Positions 34,204-45,600 of a stretch of 64,000 bases of DNA are shown in pieces. Below the pieces are notes generated by a model that was not told the origin of the DNA, did not search any database, and was given only the letters and a program-made list of their open reading frames with translations. A program made the position numbers and the translations under genes. The stretch is from positions 31,226 through 95,225 of the forward strand of contig ML976785.1 in the NCBI GenBank assembly GCA_010015655.1. The letters run 5' to 3'. This DNA is from Bimuria novae-zelandiae CBS 107.79. Its lineage: Eukaryota > Ascomycota > Dothideomycetes > Pleosporales > Didymosphaeriaceae. Position 1 is the first letter of the stretch, and each line of letters begins with the position of its first letter.

Positions 34204-34651
34204 TGTTAGGATCTGAACATGTACGAGACGCGGAGGGCCAACGGGTCCTTAGCAAGGGTAACACTCGGCGGGGCTGTTTAGCCAATGTCACGTGACATGC
34301 CATCCCGCTAAATAAAACTATCCCGGATAGTGTAACCATCCCGGATGGCGAGACTATCCCGGATAGTGAAGCCATCCCGGATGGCAGGAAGATAAAGGAT
34401 GGCAGGATTTACGTAGTATATAGAGAGCTTAAACATCTCTCCTGGATATTTATGTTTAACCTATTTATTAATCTATCGTTTAGATTTAACTTAGGCTCTT
34501 GTCGATTTAATTGTGACTCCTACGCCCTCTCGATACTAACAACCCTATTAACTAGCTTAAGTAGTTAATACCCCTTCCTTGCCTAATAAGTACTCTTGCC
34601 CGAGAACTAACCCTAACTACTTACGGACTAGCTACCCGTAGGGACTTAACA
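34204..34651 (+). repeat. Gypsy-2 5' LTR
   Basis: 448 bp. Contains four 13 bp palindromes at 34318-34384. Confidence 0.94.
34318..34384. promoter_or_regulatory. Array of four 13 bp palindromes in the Gypsy-2 5' LTR
   Basis: C[C/T]ATCCCGGAT[G/A]G occurs at 34318, 34336, 34354 and 34372, exactly 18 bp apart. Each is a perfect palindrome around CCCGG. The site lies in the left part of the LTR (U3), where promoter elements are expected. The same array is at 40690-40756 in the 3' LTR with a few changes. Confidence 0.7.
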
Positions 34652-34698
34652 TCTTAAACACCCTTAATATAAGTACTACTAGGACTCCTACTTCTTCT

Positions 34699-37600
34699 AT
34701 GGCTTTAGGCAACGCTAGTGTTACTCTAATAAAGGATACTAAGAATAAGGCGCATAAACCTAATTTGTATAATAGTAATCGTAGTCTCCTCGACACCTAG
34801 CTTCTATAACTAGACCTATACTTCTTTGACATAGACAATAATTTTAAAGACAAGAAGAAAGTTATCTTCGCAGTAACTTATATGCAAGGACTAGCTAAAG
34901 AATAGATCTATCCCTACTTAGTTAAGTACATAGACATGGACCACGACAATAAAGACAAGGACTACATAAACAGTCACGCTAACGTAGTTAATATTATTAA
35001 AGATTACCTAAACTTTAAGAAATGCCTTAAATAACTATTTAGAATTGCCAACAAAACTGCCATAGCCGAACGAGCCATCCAAACTATCTAATAATAACAA
35101 TCTACAGTAGAGTACGCAGCTGAGTTTCGCAAGTACGCTATATAACTTAACTAGGAAGACAAATCCCTTAAAACTATATATTAATAAGGACTTAAACGCA
35201 ACGTGCGCGAAGAACTCTTACGCAGTAGTACTAGACTTAATACCCTTAATAAGCTATATAAAGAATCTATCTAGATTAATAGAGAATAGTTCGCACTACA
35301 AGAAGAGTTTCGCAGAAACCCGAGGAATGTCAGTTTTAGACGACAGGCACCTGTAGTCTACAGGGCGCCACCAAAAGCACCTCGACGACAGCAACGAAGC
35401 GACTCTTATAGCTACTAACCTATAGAAGGAATCTAGTTTAATAACTTAGAGAAAGAAATAAGGAAGTCTAATGGCTTTTGTAAGCCTAACTAAAAGCGCA
35501 TCTTAGATAGAACCTAATATAAGGGGACTAAGACACGCAAATGCTTTATATATAATAAACTAGGTTACATCGCTAGGAACTATAGATCTAAGAACAAGGT
35601 TATTAGACAGTTAAACGTACTTATTATTAATAACACAGAAGTAACTAATAAAGAATAGCAAGTGATACCCTCTATTAAGCAATCTAACATCCTAAACAAG
35701 GACTTAGAGTAATTAGACTTGCCTAACTCGCGACTTTACGAGGATGCATACGAAGGTTTAGATAAGGAAGAGATAGAGCTAATACCTTAATCTCTTACTC
35801 CTCACCCTAGCTAGAATAAGCTAGTTACTAGCAAGACAACGAACGTTTTTAACTTCTTAGAAAAACACCAACCCTAAGAAGGAGACTTTAGGTTTACGGC
35901 GATAGAACGACAAAACTATGCAGAAGCATTTTTTCATGCTTACCGACCTAATCTGGTTAGTAAAGCAGCAAGAGAAATGGCAGACCACCGCTACGCCCAC
36001 GAAGACCCCAAGAAGAAGTACCTAAACAAAAGCCCGAACTACGAACCACAGTACGACCTAGACCACCGTAACCCTACGCACGAGACCATACGATAGACCC
36101 TCTACAGAGAAGACTAATATACTATTTATTACTAAGCTAAGAAATAGAGTTACTTTCCCTAAACGTACTAATAATATAGATAGGAGTAGTTTAACTGCCC
36201 TATCACCTATTATAACGTTTACCTTTAGGATAAACGTGAAACGCGATACTTTCTACACCTTAACTAAGCACTAAACTAAGTAATATTACTACTAGTTAAT
36301 AGAAAATACGCATCTAACAAATAGCAAACATACTTACACCCTAATTATAAGGAACACAAAGAGTAGAAGAAAAAGCATAGGTTTAATCGCATACTAAAAG
36401 GGACTACGACCCTTAGGATTAAAACGGTAATAAAGGAAGAAGACGGTAAAGCTCTCCTAGAAAGAGGCTAGCAGCAGCCTTAGGAGAAGAAGAAAAAAGG
36501 ACACCTTAATCCTATAAAGCCACCCACAGAAAAGATGTCTTTTTTAGACCTAGGCTTAGAAGAGAAGACGCCTTTAAAGAACTAGATGCTATAAACAGTC
36601 AGGCATTAATTAAGCTACCAGTACAGCTTAAAGAAATATGGATAAAAGCCATGCTGGACTTAGGAGCACAGGAAAGCTATGTATTAAGAAAAGCACTTAA
36701 TAGAGCGGGACTTTATAAGCGCAAGAAGGCTATACCCTATACTATCTATGTCGCGAATGGACAACTGATGCCCGGTAAAGCAACGATTAAATACGAGGTC
36801 GAAACTATCCTCACGATCTATGGACACTAGGAATTAATTACCCTTGACATTATTAAGGAAGCTAATCACGACGTAATTTTAGGACTACCCTAGTTAAGGA
36901 AGCACAATCCTACGATTAACTAAGAAAGAAAGAAGCTATCCTTTAAGCGCTGTAACTATATATTACAAGTAAAGCCTACGCATTAATAGAGCATAATAGT
37001 AAATAAGAGAGCTATTAATACTATAGTCTCGCGACAGACAGTCGAAAAAACGGAAGAAACCCTTAGCAGACGCTGGCAGGAACCACCAGGTCATAGAGCG
37101 CAAGAAGATGGATGAAAGCACAAACTATAAAATTCCGAAATACTATCGAGCATGGAATCATATGTTCACCAAGAGAGAAGGAAAAGCAAACCTTCCAGAA
37201 CATTAGCCCTAGGATCTAGCGATAGACCTAGTAGAAGGGAAAACGCCACCCTTTAGACTACTATATGGCAAGACTAGAAAAGAACTCTAACAAGAAAAAG
37301 AATTTATCAAGACAAATCTCGCGAAAGGATACATACGACTATTAAAGTTACTAGTAGCTAGCCCTTTTATGTTTATTATAAAGAAAGACGGCACACCACG
37401 ACTATATATTAACTATTAGAAGATTAACAACATAACGATTAAAAATCGATACCTACTACTAAATATCTTAGAATTAAGAGACCGACTCTTAAGAGCTAAA
37501 CACTTTACACTAATAAATTTATAAGATAGATACTACCTTATATAAATTAAGAAAGGTAACAAGTGGAAGACAGCGTTTAGGTCACGCTATAGACTATTTA

Positions 37601-39990
37601 AATACATAGTTATGCCTTTTAGACTTACTAACGCACTAGCAAATTTCCAAGCGCTAGTTAACTTTATATTACGTAACTACCTAGATATATTCGTTATTAC
37701 ATACATGGACGATATACTCGTTTACTCTAAGAACGACAAGGACCACGTTCTACACGTATAAATAGTACTAACAGCACTAGATAAGGCACACCTTAGGATT
37801 AAACTAAAGAAGTGCAAGTGGCACGTAACATAACTTAAATTCCTAAGACACGTTATTAGTATAGAAAGAGTTAAAGTCGCACCTAATAAGATTAAATATA
37901 TTAAGAACTAGCTAATACTAAAGACAGCGAAGAATATCCAAGAATTCTTAGGATTCTATAGATTTAACTAATAATTTATTAAGGATTACGCAAAGATCAC
38001 GATACTACTTATAAACCTTATAAAAAAAGACACACTATTCGCATAGACTACAGAGTGTAGAATGTCGTTTTAACTCTTAAAAACCGCATGCATTATGCCA
38101 CCAGTACTTATCCACTTTAAGGATGGAAAACCACTATAAATTAAAACGAACGTAAGCGACCTCGCAATAGGCGCCTGCGCGAAATAAGAAAGAGATGGCA
38201 AATAGCACCCTATTACATATTACTTATGCAAGTTTACCGACACGGAAGCATAATATAACGTACACGATAAGGAACTATACGTAATTATTAAAATATTAAA
38301 GCACTAGAGAATCTACGCTCTTAGCTACTCTACACTTAAAATTTTTACAGATTATAAGAACCTTACACGCTTTACGACCACGAAAGAACTTACGCTAAGG
38401 CAGGCAAGATAGTTAGAAACGCTTAGATAATATAAATTTAAGATCGTATACACACCTAGTAAAGAAAATAGACGAGTAAACGCACTTAGCTGACGACACG
38501 ATCTCGCAGGAGATAAACTAAGGACCTATTCTATAATACTGCAACAGAACCTAGATAGATCTCTCGAACCTACTACAGAGCTCAACCAAATCCTCGTTAC
38601 AACACGAGAAGTACCTAAAGGACAGCAAAAAGAGATCATACGATAATACCATGATAACCTAATATACAGACACCCAGGCATTAAGAAAACAATAGAACTT
38701 ATCTAACGGAATTACACATTCTAAGGAATTAAGGAAGTAGTAATAACGTACATACGCAGGTGCGCAGACTGCTAAAGAAATAAGTATGCTACTTATCTTA
38801 AGTACGGCGAGATGTAAGTAATTTAGATTCTAATAGCACTATAGGAAGATATCGCGATGGACTTTATAACTAGACTACCTAAGTTAAAAGACCCAGCAAC
38901 AGGAATGAGCTACGACTTAATATTGGTAATCGTATGCAGATTCACTAAATACGTGGAACTACTACTATATTAGAAGACGACTACGGCTAAGGAACTTGCG
39001 TTTCTCATCCTAAATTAACTTATACGACACTATAGCATTCTAAAAATAATTATTAGCGATAGAGACAAGCTCTTTATATTAAACTACTAGACAACCCTTA
39101 TAGCACTTATTAGAACGAAACGGAAGTTATTAATAGCCTATTATCCGCAAACGGACGGACAGACAGAACGTACGAATTAAATAATCGAAACGTACCTACG
39201 CATCTACTACAATAACTAGAAGAATAACTAGATTTTATTACTACTTATAGCACAATTAGCATATAATAACAAGGTATTAGTAGTAACAGGATACACACCA
39301 TTTTATGTAAACTACGAAAGACACCTATATCTCTTTAACTAAGTATTTTCTACAATAATTAAAACGGAAGAAGCCATTAACATGGCAGAAAACATAAAGA
39401 AAATACACGAACAACTCCGAAGAAACCTTAAGAAAGCTTAATAGCAAAGCATTTCCTACACTAATAAGAAACGAAAAACGGCACCTTAGCTAAAGAAGGG
39501 GGATAAAGCATATCTGCTTACGAAAAATCTTCGAATCTAGAAGAAAAAGCACAAGAAACTAGATTATATTAAGGTTAGGCTATTTTTTATTTCGGAACAA
39601 ATATTACTGGTTAACTACTAATTAGAACTACCACCAGACGCAAAGATACACCTAGTATTTTATGTTAATTAATTAGAACCTGCAGACCTAGAAACACTAG
39701 TTAAAACCACCTTCTATCACTAGCCAGAGGAAGAAACCGAATTCGAAGTCGAAAAGATACTACGACACATAGATTAGCCACGAACCTACTTAATTAAGTG
39801 GAAAAGATATCCACACTTAGAAAACACATGGGAACTAAAAGCAAACCTTAATAACTGTCGCTAGATGTTAGCGCAATACCATGATTAGACCACGAGAAAG
39901 AACCAGAGACGATCGGAGGAGGACCAGACAGGAACTCATTAAAAAGAAGATCCACGGATGGATCAAGAGGGGGATTGTTGGCCTGTGACC
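34699..39990 (+). pseudogene. Gypsy-2 gag-pol (degenerate)
   Basis: Gag starts at MALGNASVTLIKD (34699). The zinc knuckle near 35540 reads CFIYNKLGYIARNY, with Cys and His lost to Tyr. Protease relic MLDLGAQESYV near 36650 has Leu for the usual Thr/Ser. Reverse transcriptase keeps YMDD at 37702-37713. Integrase spans about 38600-39300 with QTDGQTERTN near 39148. A chromodomain follows at about 39746-39850 (TYLIKWKRYPHLENTWE), so this is a chromovirus expected to target heterochromatin. Many stops. The 3' end is approximate and nearly meets the antisense gene. Confidence 0.87.
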
Positions 39991-40018
39991 AGCCCAGATC
40001 AGCGATAAAACTAATGTC

Positions 40019-40444
40019 TTAGAACCGAACAGCCGCACTTGAGCTATCTGCCTCTTAACTCTAATAAGCCTTTGCTATTACTAGATTACGACGAGCAAAT
40101 TCTTGTTCGCGACTCTTAATCTCTAATAATTCGCGTTTGCGCCGCGCAACTTCTTCCTTAGCACGAGCTAACTTTAAACGCTTCTTACGCTTCTCCTGCT
40201 CTACCCTCTCCTACTCTTCCTCGGGAATATACAACTCACACTTAGCATGCGCAGCGATACAGCCAGCGCAACAACTGGATACGGTATTTACGAAACATCG
40301 CAAATTCTTCTTTATACACCTTTCACAACGAAACACTATCTCCTTTGACGACTCGCGAATACGAATAGCACGATCGTGTTGCTCTTAGGTTAAAGTCTTC
40401 TTGCGAGGCGCGCGCGCTTTGCGGGGCTTAGGATCCTTAGGCAT
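40019..40444 (-). pseudogene. Antisense accessory gene of Gypsy-2 with Zn2Cys6-like cluster
   Basis: The minus-strand frame starts MPKDPKPRKARAPRKKT (ATG at 40442-40444) and ends at TAA 40019-40021, 141 codons. It contains CERCIKKNLRC then CAGCIAAHAKC, i.e. C-x2-C-x6-C-x8-C-x2-C-x6-C, the spacing of the fungal Zn(II)2Cys6 binuclear cluster. A basic N-terminus and a Glu/Lys/Arg-rich, coiled-coil-like tail flank it. In-frame stops at 40385, 40211, 40061 and 40055 (lowest coordinate of each codon) fit RIP of CAA, TGG or CAG; the last two might instead be the true end. It runs tail to tail with pol. The same gene occurs in Gypsy-3. Classical GAL4 clusters have extra basic residues and a proline not obvious here, so DNA binding is inference. 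Confidence 0.72.
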
Positions 40445-40575
40445 GGTTAGGAAGGCATTAAGGCCAGAACGCGAAAACAGCGACTCACGCGAATATTTAT
40501 ATGCGACAACCGTATCTGCAGCTAGGGGGCGCGGAACGAGGATACCGGGGACGCTATCTGAAAGAGGGGAGGTGA

Positions 40576-41023
40576 TGTTAGGATCTGAACATGTACAAGA
40601 CGCGGAGGGCCAACGGGTCCTTAGCAAGGGTAACACTCGGCGGGGCTGTTTAGCCGATGTCACGTGACATGCTATCCCGCTAAATAAAACTATCCTGGAT
40701 GGTGTAACCATCCTGGATGGCGAGACCGTCCCGGATGGTGAAGCCATCCCGGATAGCAGGAAGATAAAGGATGGCAGGATTTACGTAGTATATAGAGAGC
40801 TTAAATATCTCTCTTAGATATTTGTGTTCAACCTGTTTATTAATCTATTGTTTAGATTTAACTTAGGCTCTCGTCGATTTAATTGTGACTCCTACGCCCT
40901 CTCGATACCAACAACCCTATTAACTAGCTTAAGTAGTTAATACCCCTTCCTTGCCTAATAAGTACTCCTGCCCGAGAACCAACCCTAACTACTTACGGAC
41001 TAGCTACCCGTAGGGACTTAATA
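40576..41023 (+). repeat. Gypsy-2 3' LTR
   Basis: 448 bp partner; the final AACA has become AATA. Palindrome array at 40690-40756. Confidence 0.94.
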
Positions 41024-41563
41024 AACTAGTAGAGCTTTATCTTCTTGTAATTAGACTGCTTAAGGCTATCTAGGATAATAGGAAGGCAGGTATAGTATAG
41101 GTTAATAGTACTAATCGCGCTCGCACGCGCCTTGTTAACTAGGGCTTTAAAAATAGCATTTACGGTACTTATGGTGCCGAATAGCGTAGGTATATCTAGA
41201 CAAAGTCCGAAGGTTGCTAAAGAGGGCGGTAGAGAAGTAATAAGTACGGGGATAACTTGGCAGGCCTACACTAGGTTAGTCTACCTTTACGACCCCTAAA
41301 TTTGGAGCGGCTAGGTACCGAAATAGGGGGCATCTAGGGTCAGGCACCCTAGACTACTATAGATCGGCTAGGTCGTACTTACGGGTTAGGGAGCCTCCAG
41401 GATAAGGTAAGCCGCCGAGTAGAAAGTAAGAACAAGGGTTTTAGACCTTAGTGTAAGCCTAAGATTTAGCTTACGTTATTAGCTTACGTAATATATAAGG
41501 CCTAATTAGGCTAGTTATCACGTGCTTATTCTCGCGGTCAAGACCCTTAAAGAAAAGAGCCTT
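41024..41563 (+). other. Gypsy-1 post-pol region, second part
   Basis: Continuation of Gypsy-1 after the Gypsy-2 insertion. Both strands have stretches that look coding between stops; on the minus strand VIPVLITSLPPSLATFG lies near 41210. No family recognised. Confidence 0.4.
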
Positions 41564-41736
41564 TGTCACGAGTCGTAGGTCGAGGGCCCTCGACGGCCCT
41601 AGTCCGCTCTAGACTAGCGCTATCCGGGCCTTTCGCCTATCTACTTCCCTCGCCGCAGCCCTTCTCTTCCCTCTCTAAGGAATCGCCTTAGTACTGTGGA
41701 TAGACTGAGTCGCCCGTAGTCAGGGCGCTTTTTACA
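41564..41736 (+). repeat. Gypsy-1 3' LTR
   Basis: 173 bp partner of 22255-22427, followed by the GCGTG duplication. Confidence 0.94.
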
Positions 41737-41741
41737 GCGTG

Positions 41742-42134
41742 TGTTTTTAATTATATAAGATTACTATTAAAGCGCTCTTTAAATAGCTTTTTACAAGTAA
41801 TAGGTGCGTTACTTATTTAAGATTTTACTTTTATAGCCTGCTTAAAGATTTTTATTATTTTTATTTTTATTATCTTAATAGTCCTAGCGTAGCTAACGCT
41901 TTTAAATTTAAAATATTTAAGTATAAGTATTATAAATAATATAATAGCTAGCTAGAAAAAGCCTTCTTCTAGCATTATTCTTATTAAATAAAAAAATAAT
42001 AAAGATAAGCATTATTAAAGTTAAAGATCTGCTAGTAGCGTTAGTATTAGTAATTTTAATTAAATTAATAGATACTTTATCGCGGGCATAAAAAAGCTAG
42101 TTAAGTATTACCTTATTATTTACTAAATACTAGA
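41742..42134. repeat. AT-rich RIP-degraded spacer between Gypsy-1 and Gypsy-3
   Basis: About 390 bp of low-GC sequence without frames; probably the same old repeat as at 21112-22254 and 52496-53190. Confidence 0.5.
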
Positions 42135-42139
42135 TTTTA

Positions 42140-42597
42140 TGTTAGGATCTGAACATGTATGGAACGCGGAGGACCAACGGGCCTTAGTGGAAGTGACACT
42201 CGGCGGGGTCGCGTAACCGAGGTCACGTGATGTACCATCCAGCCAAGACATACTATCCTGCTAAGATTGTGGAAGGTGCACCATCCACAGACGGCGCGAC
42301 CATCTATCAGAATCTAGGGATAGTAGAAAGAGAGATAGACGGTAAGGTTTACCCCTTTTGTATATAAACCCACACGAATACCCTTAAGGCATTCGTGTTT
42401 AACCTGTTTATTAATCTATTGTTTAGATCTGAATAAGCAACCTTGTTGATTTAATTATGCTATATATACCTTTAATACTAACGCCCTTAGTAACAGGCGC
42501 AAGCTATTACTATAACCCTTTCTTATCCTACTAGTACTCCTGCCCGAGAACCAACCTTAGCCCCTTAGAGAATAGCTACCTCTTTAGGATCTTAACA
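42140..42597 (+). repeat. Gypsy-3 5' LTR
   Basis: 458 bp, from TGTTAGGATC to GATCTTAACA, with a TATA-like TGTATATAAACC near 42359. Confidence 0.94.
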
Positions 42598-42644
42598 TTT
42601 TAAACACCCTTAATATAAGTACTAATAGGACCCCTAACTCTTCC

Positions 42645-45600
42645 ATGGCTTCGGACAACCACGTCACCCCTATAGGGGATGGCAAGAACAAGGCATATAA
42701 ACCCGACTTGTATGATAGTAATTGTACCCTCCTTAACACCTAACTATTATAACTAGACCTCTACTTCTTTGACTAAAACTAAGACCTTAAAGATAAAAAG
42801 AAGGTTATCTTCGCAGCGACCTATATGCGAGGAAGCGCTAAAGAATAGATCTATTCTTACCTAGTTAAATACCTAGACATGGATCACGATAACGAGGATA
42901 AAGACTACATTAATAGTAATAAAGATGCTATTAACATTATTAAGGACTACGCTAACTTTAAGAAATGCCTCTAATAGATATTTAGAATTACTAATAAAAC
43001 CGCTATCGCTGAGCGTGCAATCTAGATAATCTAATAGTAATAATCCGTAGCTAAGTATATAGCTGAATTCCGCAAGTACGCCGTGTAACTTAACTAGGAG
43101 GATAAATTTCTTAAAATAATATATAAATAAGGACTTAAACGCAACGTGCGCGAGGAACTACTACGTAGTAGTGTAAAGGTAGAGACCTTAGAAGAACTAT
43201 ACAAAGAGACTATCCGCATTAATAGGGAATAGTTCGCCTTGCAAGAAGAGCTACGCAAGAACCCAAGGAACGTTAGTTTTAGATAATAGGCACCTATAGT
43301 CTATAAGGCGCCGCCGAAAACACCTTAACGCCAGCAACGCAACTATTACGGACCCTGACTAATAGAAGATGTCTAGTTTAATAATCTAAAAAAGGGAACA
43401 GGAAAGGTTACAGGCTTCTAAAAGCCTAACTAACGTATCTTAGATAGAACCTAACGACAGGGGACTAAGACGCGTAAATGTTTTATATATGGCAAACCAG
43501 GCTACATAGCCAGGAACTGCAGATCTAAGAACAAGATCACTAGGCAACTAAACGTACTAACTATTAACAAAGAAACAATCGACGAAGAATGGCAAGTAAT
43601 AAACGCCATTAAACAAGTTAATATCTACGACGAAGAATTAGAACGATTAGAGTTACCTAACTTATAACTCTACGAGGATGCATATAAAAGTTTAGATAAG
43701 AAAGAGAAGGAGCTAATACCTTAATCTCCTATACCTTACCCTAGCTAGAGCAAACCTGTTACTAGTAAGATAATAAATATTTTCGACTTCTTGGAAAGAC
43801 ACTAACTAAGGGAAGGAGACTTTGGGTTTATAGTAATAGAATAATAAGACTATATAGCCACATTTTACCACGCCTACTAACCTAATCTAGTTAGCAAGGC
43901 AGCACGTGAAATAGCAGACTATTACTATGCCTATAAAGACCCTAAAAAGAAGTACCTAAACAAAAACCCGAACTACGAACTATAGTACGACCTGGACCAC
44001 CGCAACCCTACGCATGAGACTATATAATAGACCCTCTATAGAGAAGATTAATGTACCCTTTATTACTAAGCTAAGGAATATAGCTACTTTCCCCGAACAT
44101 ACTAATAATGCAGATAGGAGTGGTTTAACTACCCTATTAACTATTGCGACGTTTACCTCTAAGATAAACGTAAAACGCGATACTTTCCACACCTTAACTA
44201 AGCACTAAACTAAGCACTATTACTACTAGTTAATAGAAAATACGCGTTAGATAAATGGCAAACATGCTTACACCCTAACTATAAGGAACATAAGGAGTAA
44301 AAAGAAAAGCATAGGTTTAATCGCGTACTAAAAGGGACCACGACCCTTAGGATTAAAACGGTAACAAAGGAAGAAGACGGTGAAGCTATCCTAAAAGAGG
44401 CCTAGTAGTAGCCTTAAGGGAAGAAGAAGGAAGGACACCTTAAACCTATAGAGCTAGTTATAAAGAAAATGTCTTTTTTAGACCTAGGCTTAGGCGAGAA
44501 AACGCCTTTAAGGAACTAAATGCCACGAATAGTCAGGCATTAATTAAGCTACTGGTACAGCTTAAAGAAACATAAATAAAAGCCATGCTGGACTTAGGAG
44601 CACAGGAAAGCTATGTGTTAAGAAAAGCACTTAATAGAGCGGGACTCTATAAGCGCAAGAAGGCTATACCCTATGCTATCTATGTCGCGAATGGATAACT
44701 AATGCCTGGCAAAGCAACCATTGAATATGAGGTTAAAACTACCCTCACGATCCATGGATACTAGGAATCAATTACCCTCGACATCATCAAAGAAGCCAAT
44801 CACGACGTGATTTTAGGATTACCCTAATTAAGGAAGCATAACCCTATAGTTAACTAGGAAAAGAAAGAGCTATCCTTTAAGCGCTATAACTATATATTAC
44901 AAGCAAAGCCTACGCATTAATAGAGCATGATAGTAAATAAGAGAGCTATTAATAATATAGTCTTACGATCGGAAGTTAATAAACACGAAACTAACTTGGC
45001 AGACGCTGGCAGGAACTACTAGGTTATAAAGCGCAAGCACGAAGAGAATAGTACACCTCTTAATATCCCTAACGAATATAAGGAATAGAGTTATTTATTT
45101 TAGGAAGAGAAAGGAGCCAACGCCCTTCCTAAGTATATATACTAAGATTATCGCATTGTTCTTAAAGAGGGAAAGACGCCACCCTTTAGACTACTATACA
45201 GATAAAGCGCAAAAGAACTCTAATAGATACGCGAATTCTTAAAGAAAGCCCTTAAGAGGTAATAGATACGCAAGTTAGAATTATTAGCAGTATTACTACT
45301 AATATTTATTATAAAGAAGGATAGAACATAACGTCCATGCATTAACTATAGAAGGCTAAATAATATAATAATTAAGAATAGATACCTACTACCGAACATA
45401 CAAGAGTCTCGAGACAGGCTAGGACGAGCCAAGATATTTACACAATTCGACCTACGAGACAGATACCACCTCATATAAATAGCAGCAGGTGACGAGTGGA
45501 AGATAGCCTTTCGAACTAGATATAGACTGTTTAAGTACCAAGTTATGCCTTTTAGACTTACGAACGCACCAGCAACGTTCTAAGCAATAATTAATAACGT

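Larger units (their letters stand above)
34204..41023 (+). mobile_element. Gypsy-2, Ty3/gypsy chromovirus nested in Gypsy-1
   Basis: The element is 6820 bp with 448 bp LTRs (34204-34651 and 40576-41023), target duplication AACTA (34199-34203 and 41024-41028) and a polypurine tract AGAGGGGAGGTGA before the 3' LTR. Gag-pol is on the plus strand and a separate antisense gene lies between pol and the 3' LTR. It belongs to the same family as Gypsy-3: LTR starts (TGTTAGGATCTGAACATGTA) and interiors match closely. Confidence 0.95.
22255..41736 (+). mobile_element. Gypsy-1, Ty3/gypsy (chromovirus-like) LTR retrotransposon, split by two insertions
   Basis: LTRs of 173 bp at 22255-22427 and 41564-41736 (TGTCACGAG...TTTACA) with target duplication GCGTG (22250-22254 and 41737-41741). 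The span is 19482 bp; removing Copia-2 and Gypsy-2 with their duplications leaves about 7185 bp, a normal gypsy length. Its coding region is heavily altered by transitions. Being the host of two insertions, it is the oldest element of this part of the nest. Confidence 0.93.

Noticed and set aside
34190..34375. Minus-strand frame over the Gypsy-2 LTR palindromes (SGIVSPSGMV-like repeat)
   Set aside because: The repeated peptide is simply the 18 bp palindrome array translated; it crosses the LTR boundary.
34318..34384. CRISPR-like array (regular repeats in the Gypsy-2 LTR)
   Set aside because: Units are 13 bp with 5 bp spacers, in a eukaryotic LTR, with no cas genes.
43980..44208. Pair of overlapping frames on both strands in Gypsy-3
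   Set aside because: They lie in degenerate gag-pol and are chance openings, not conserved in Gypsy-2.
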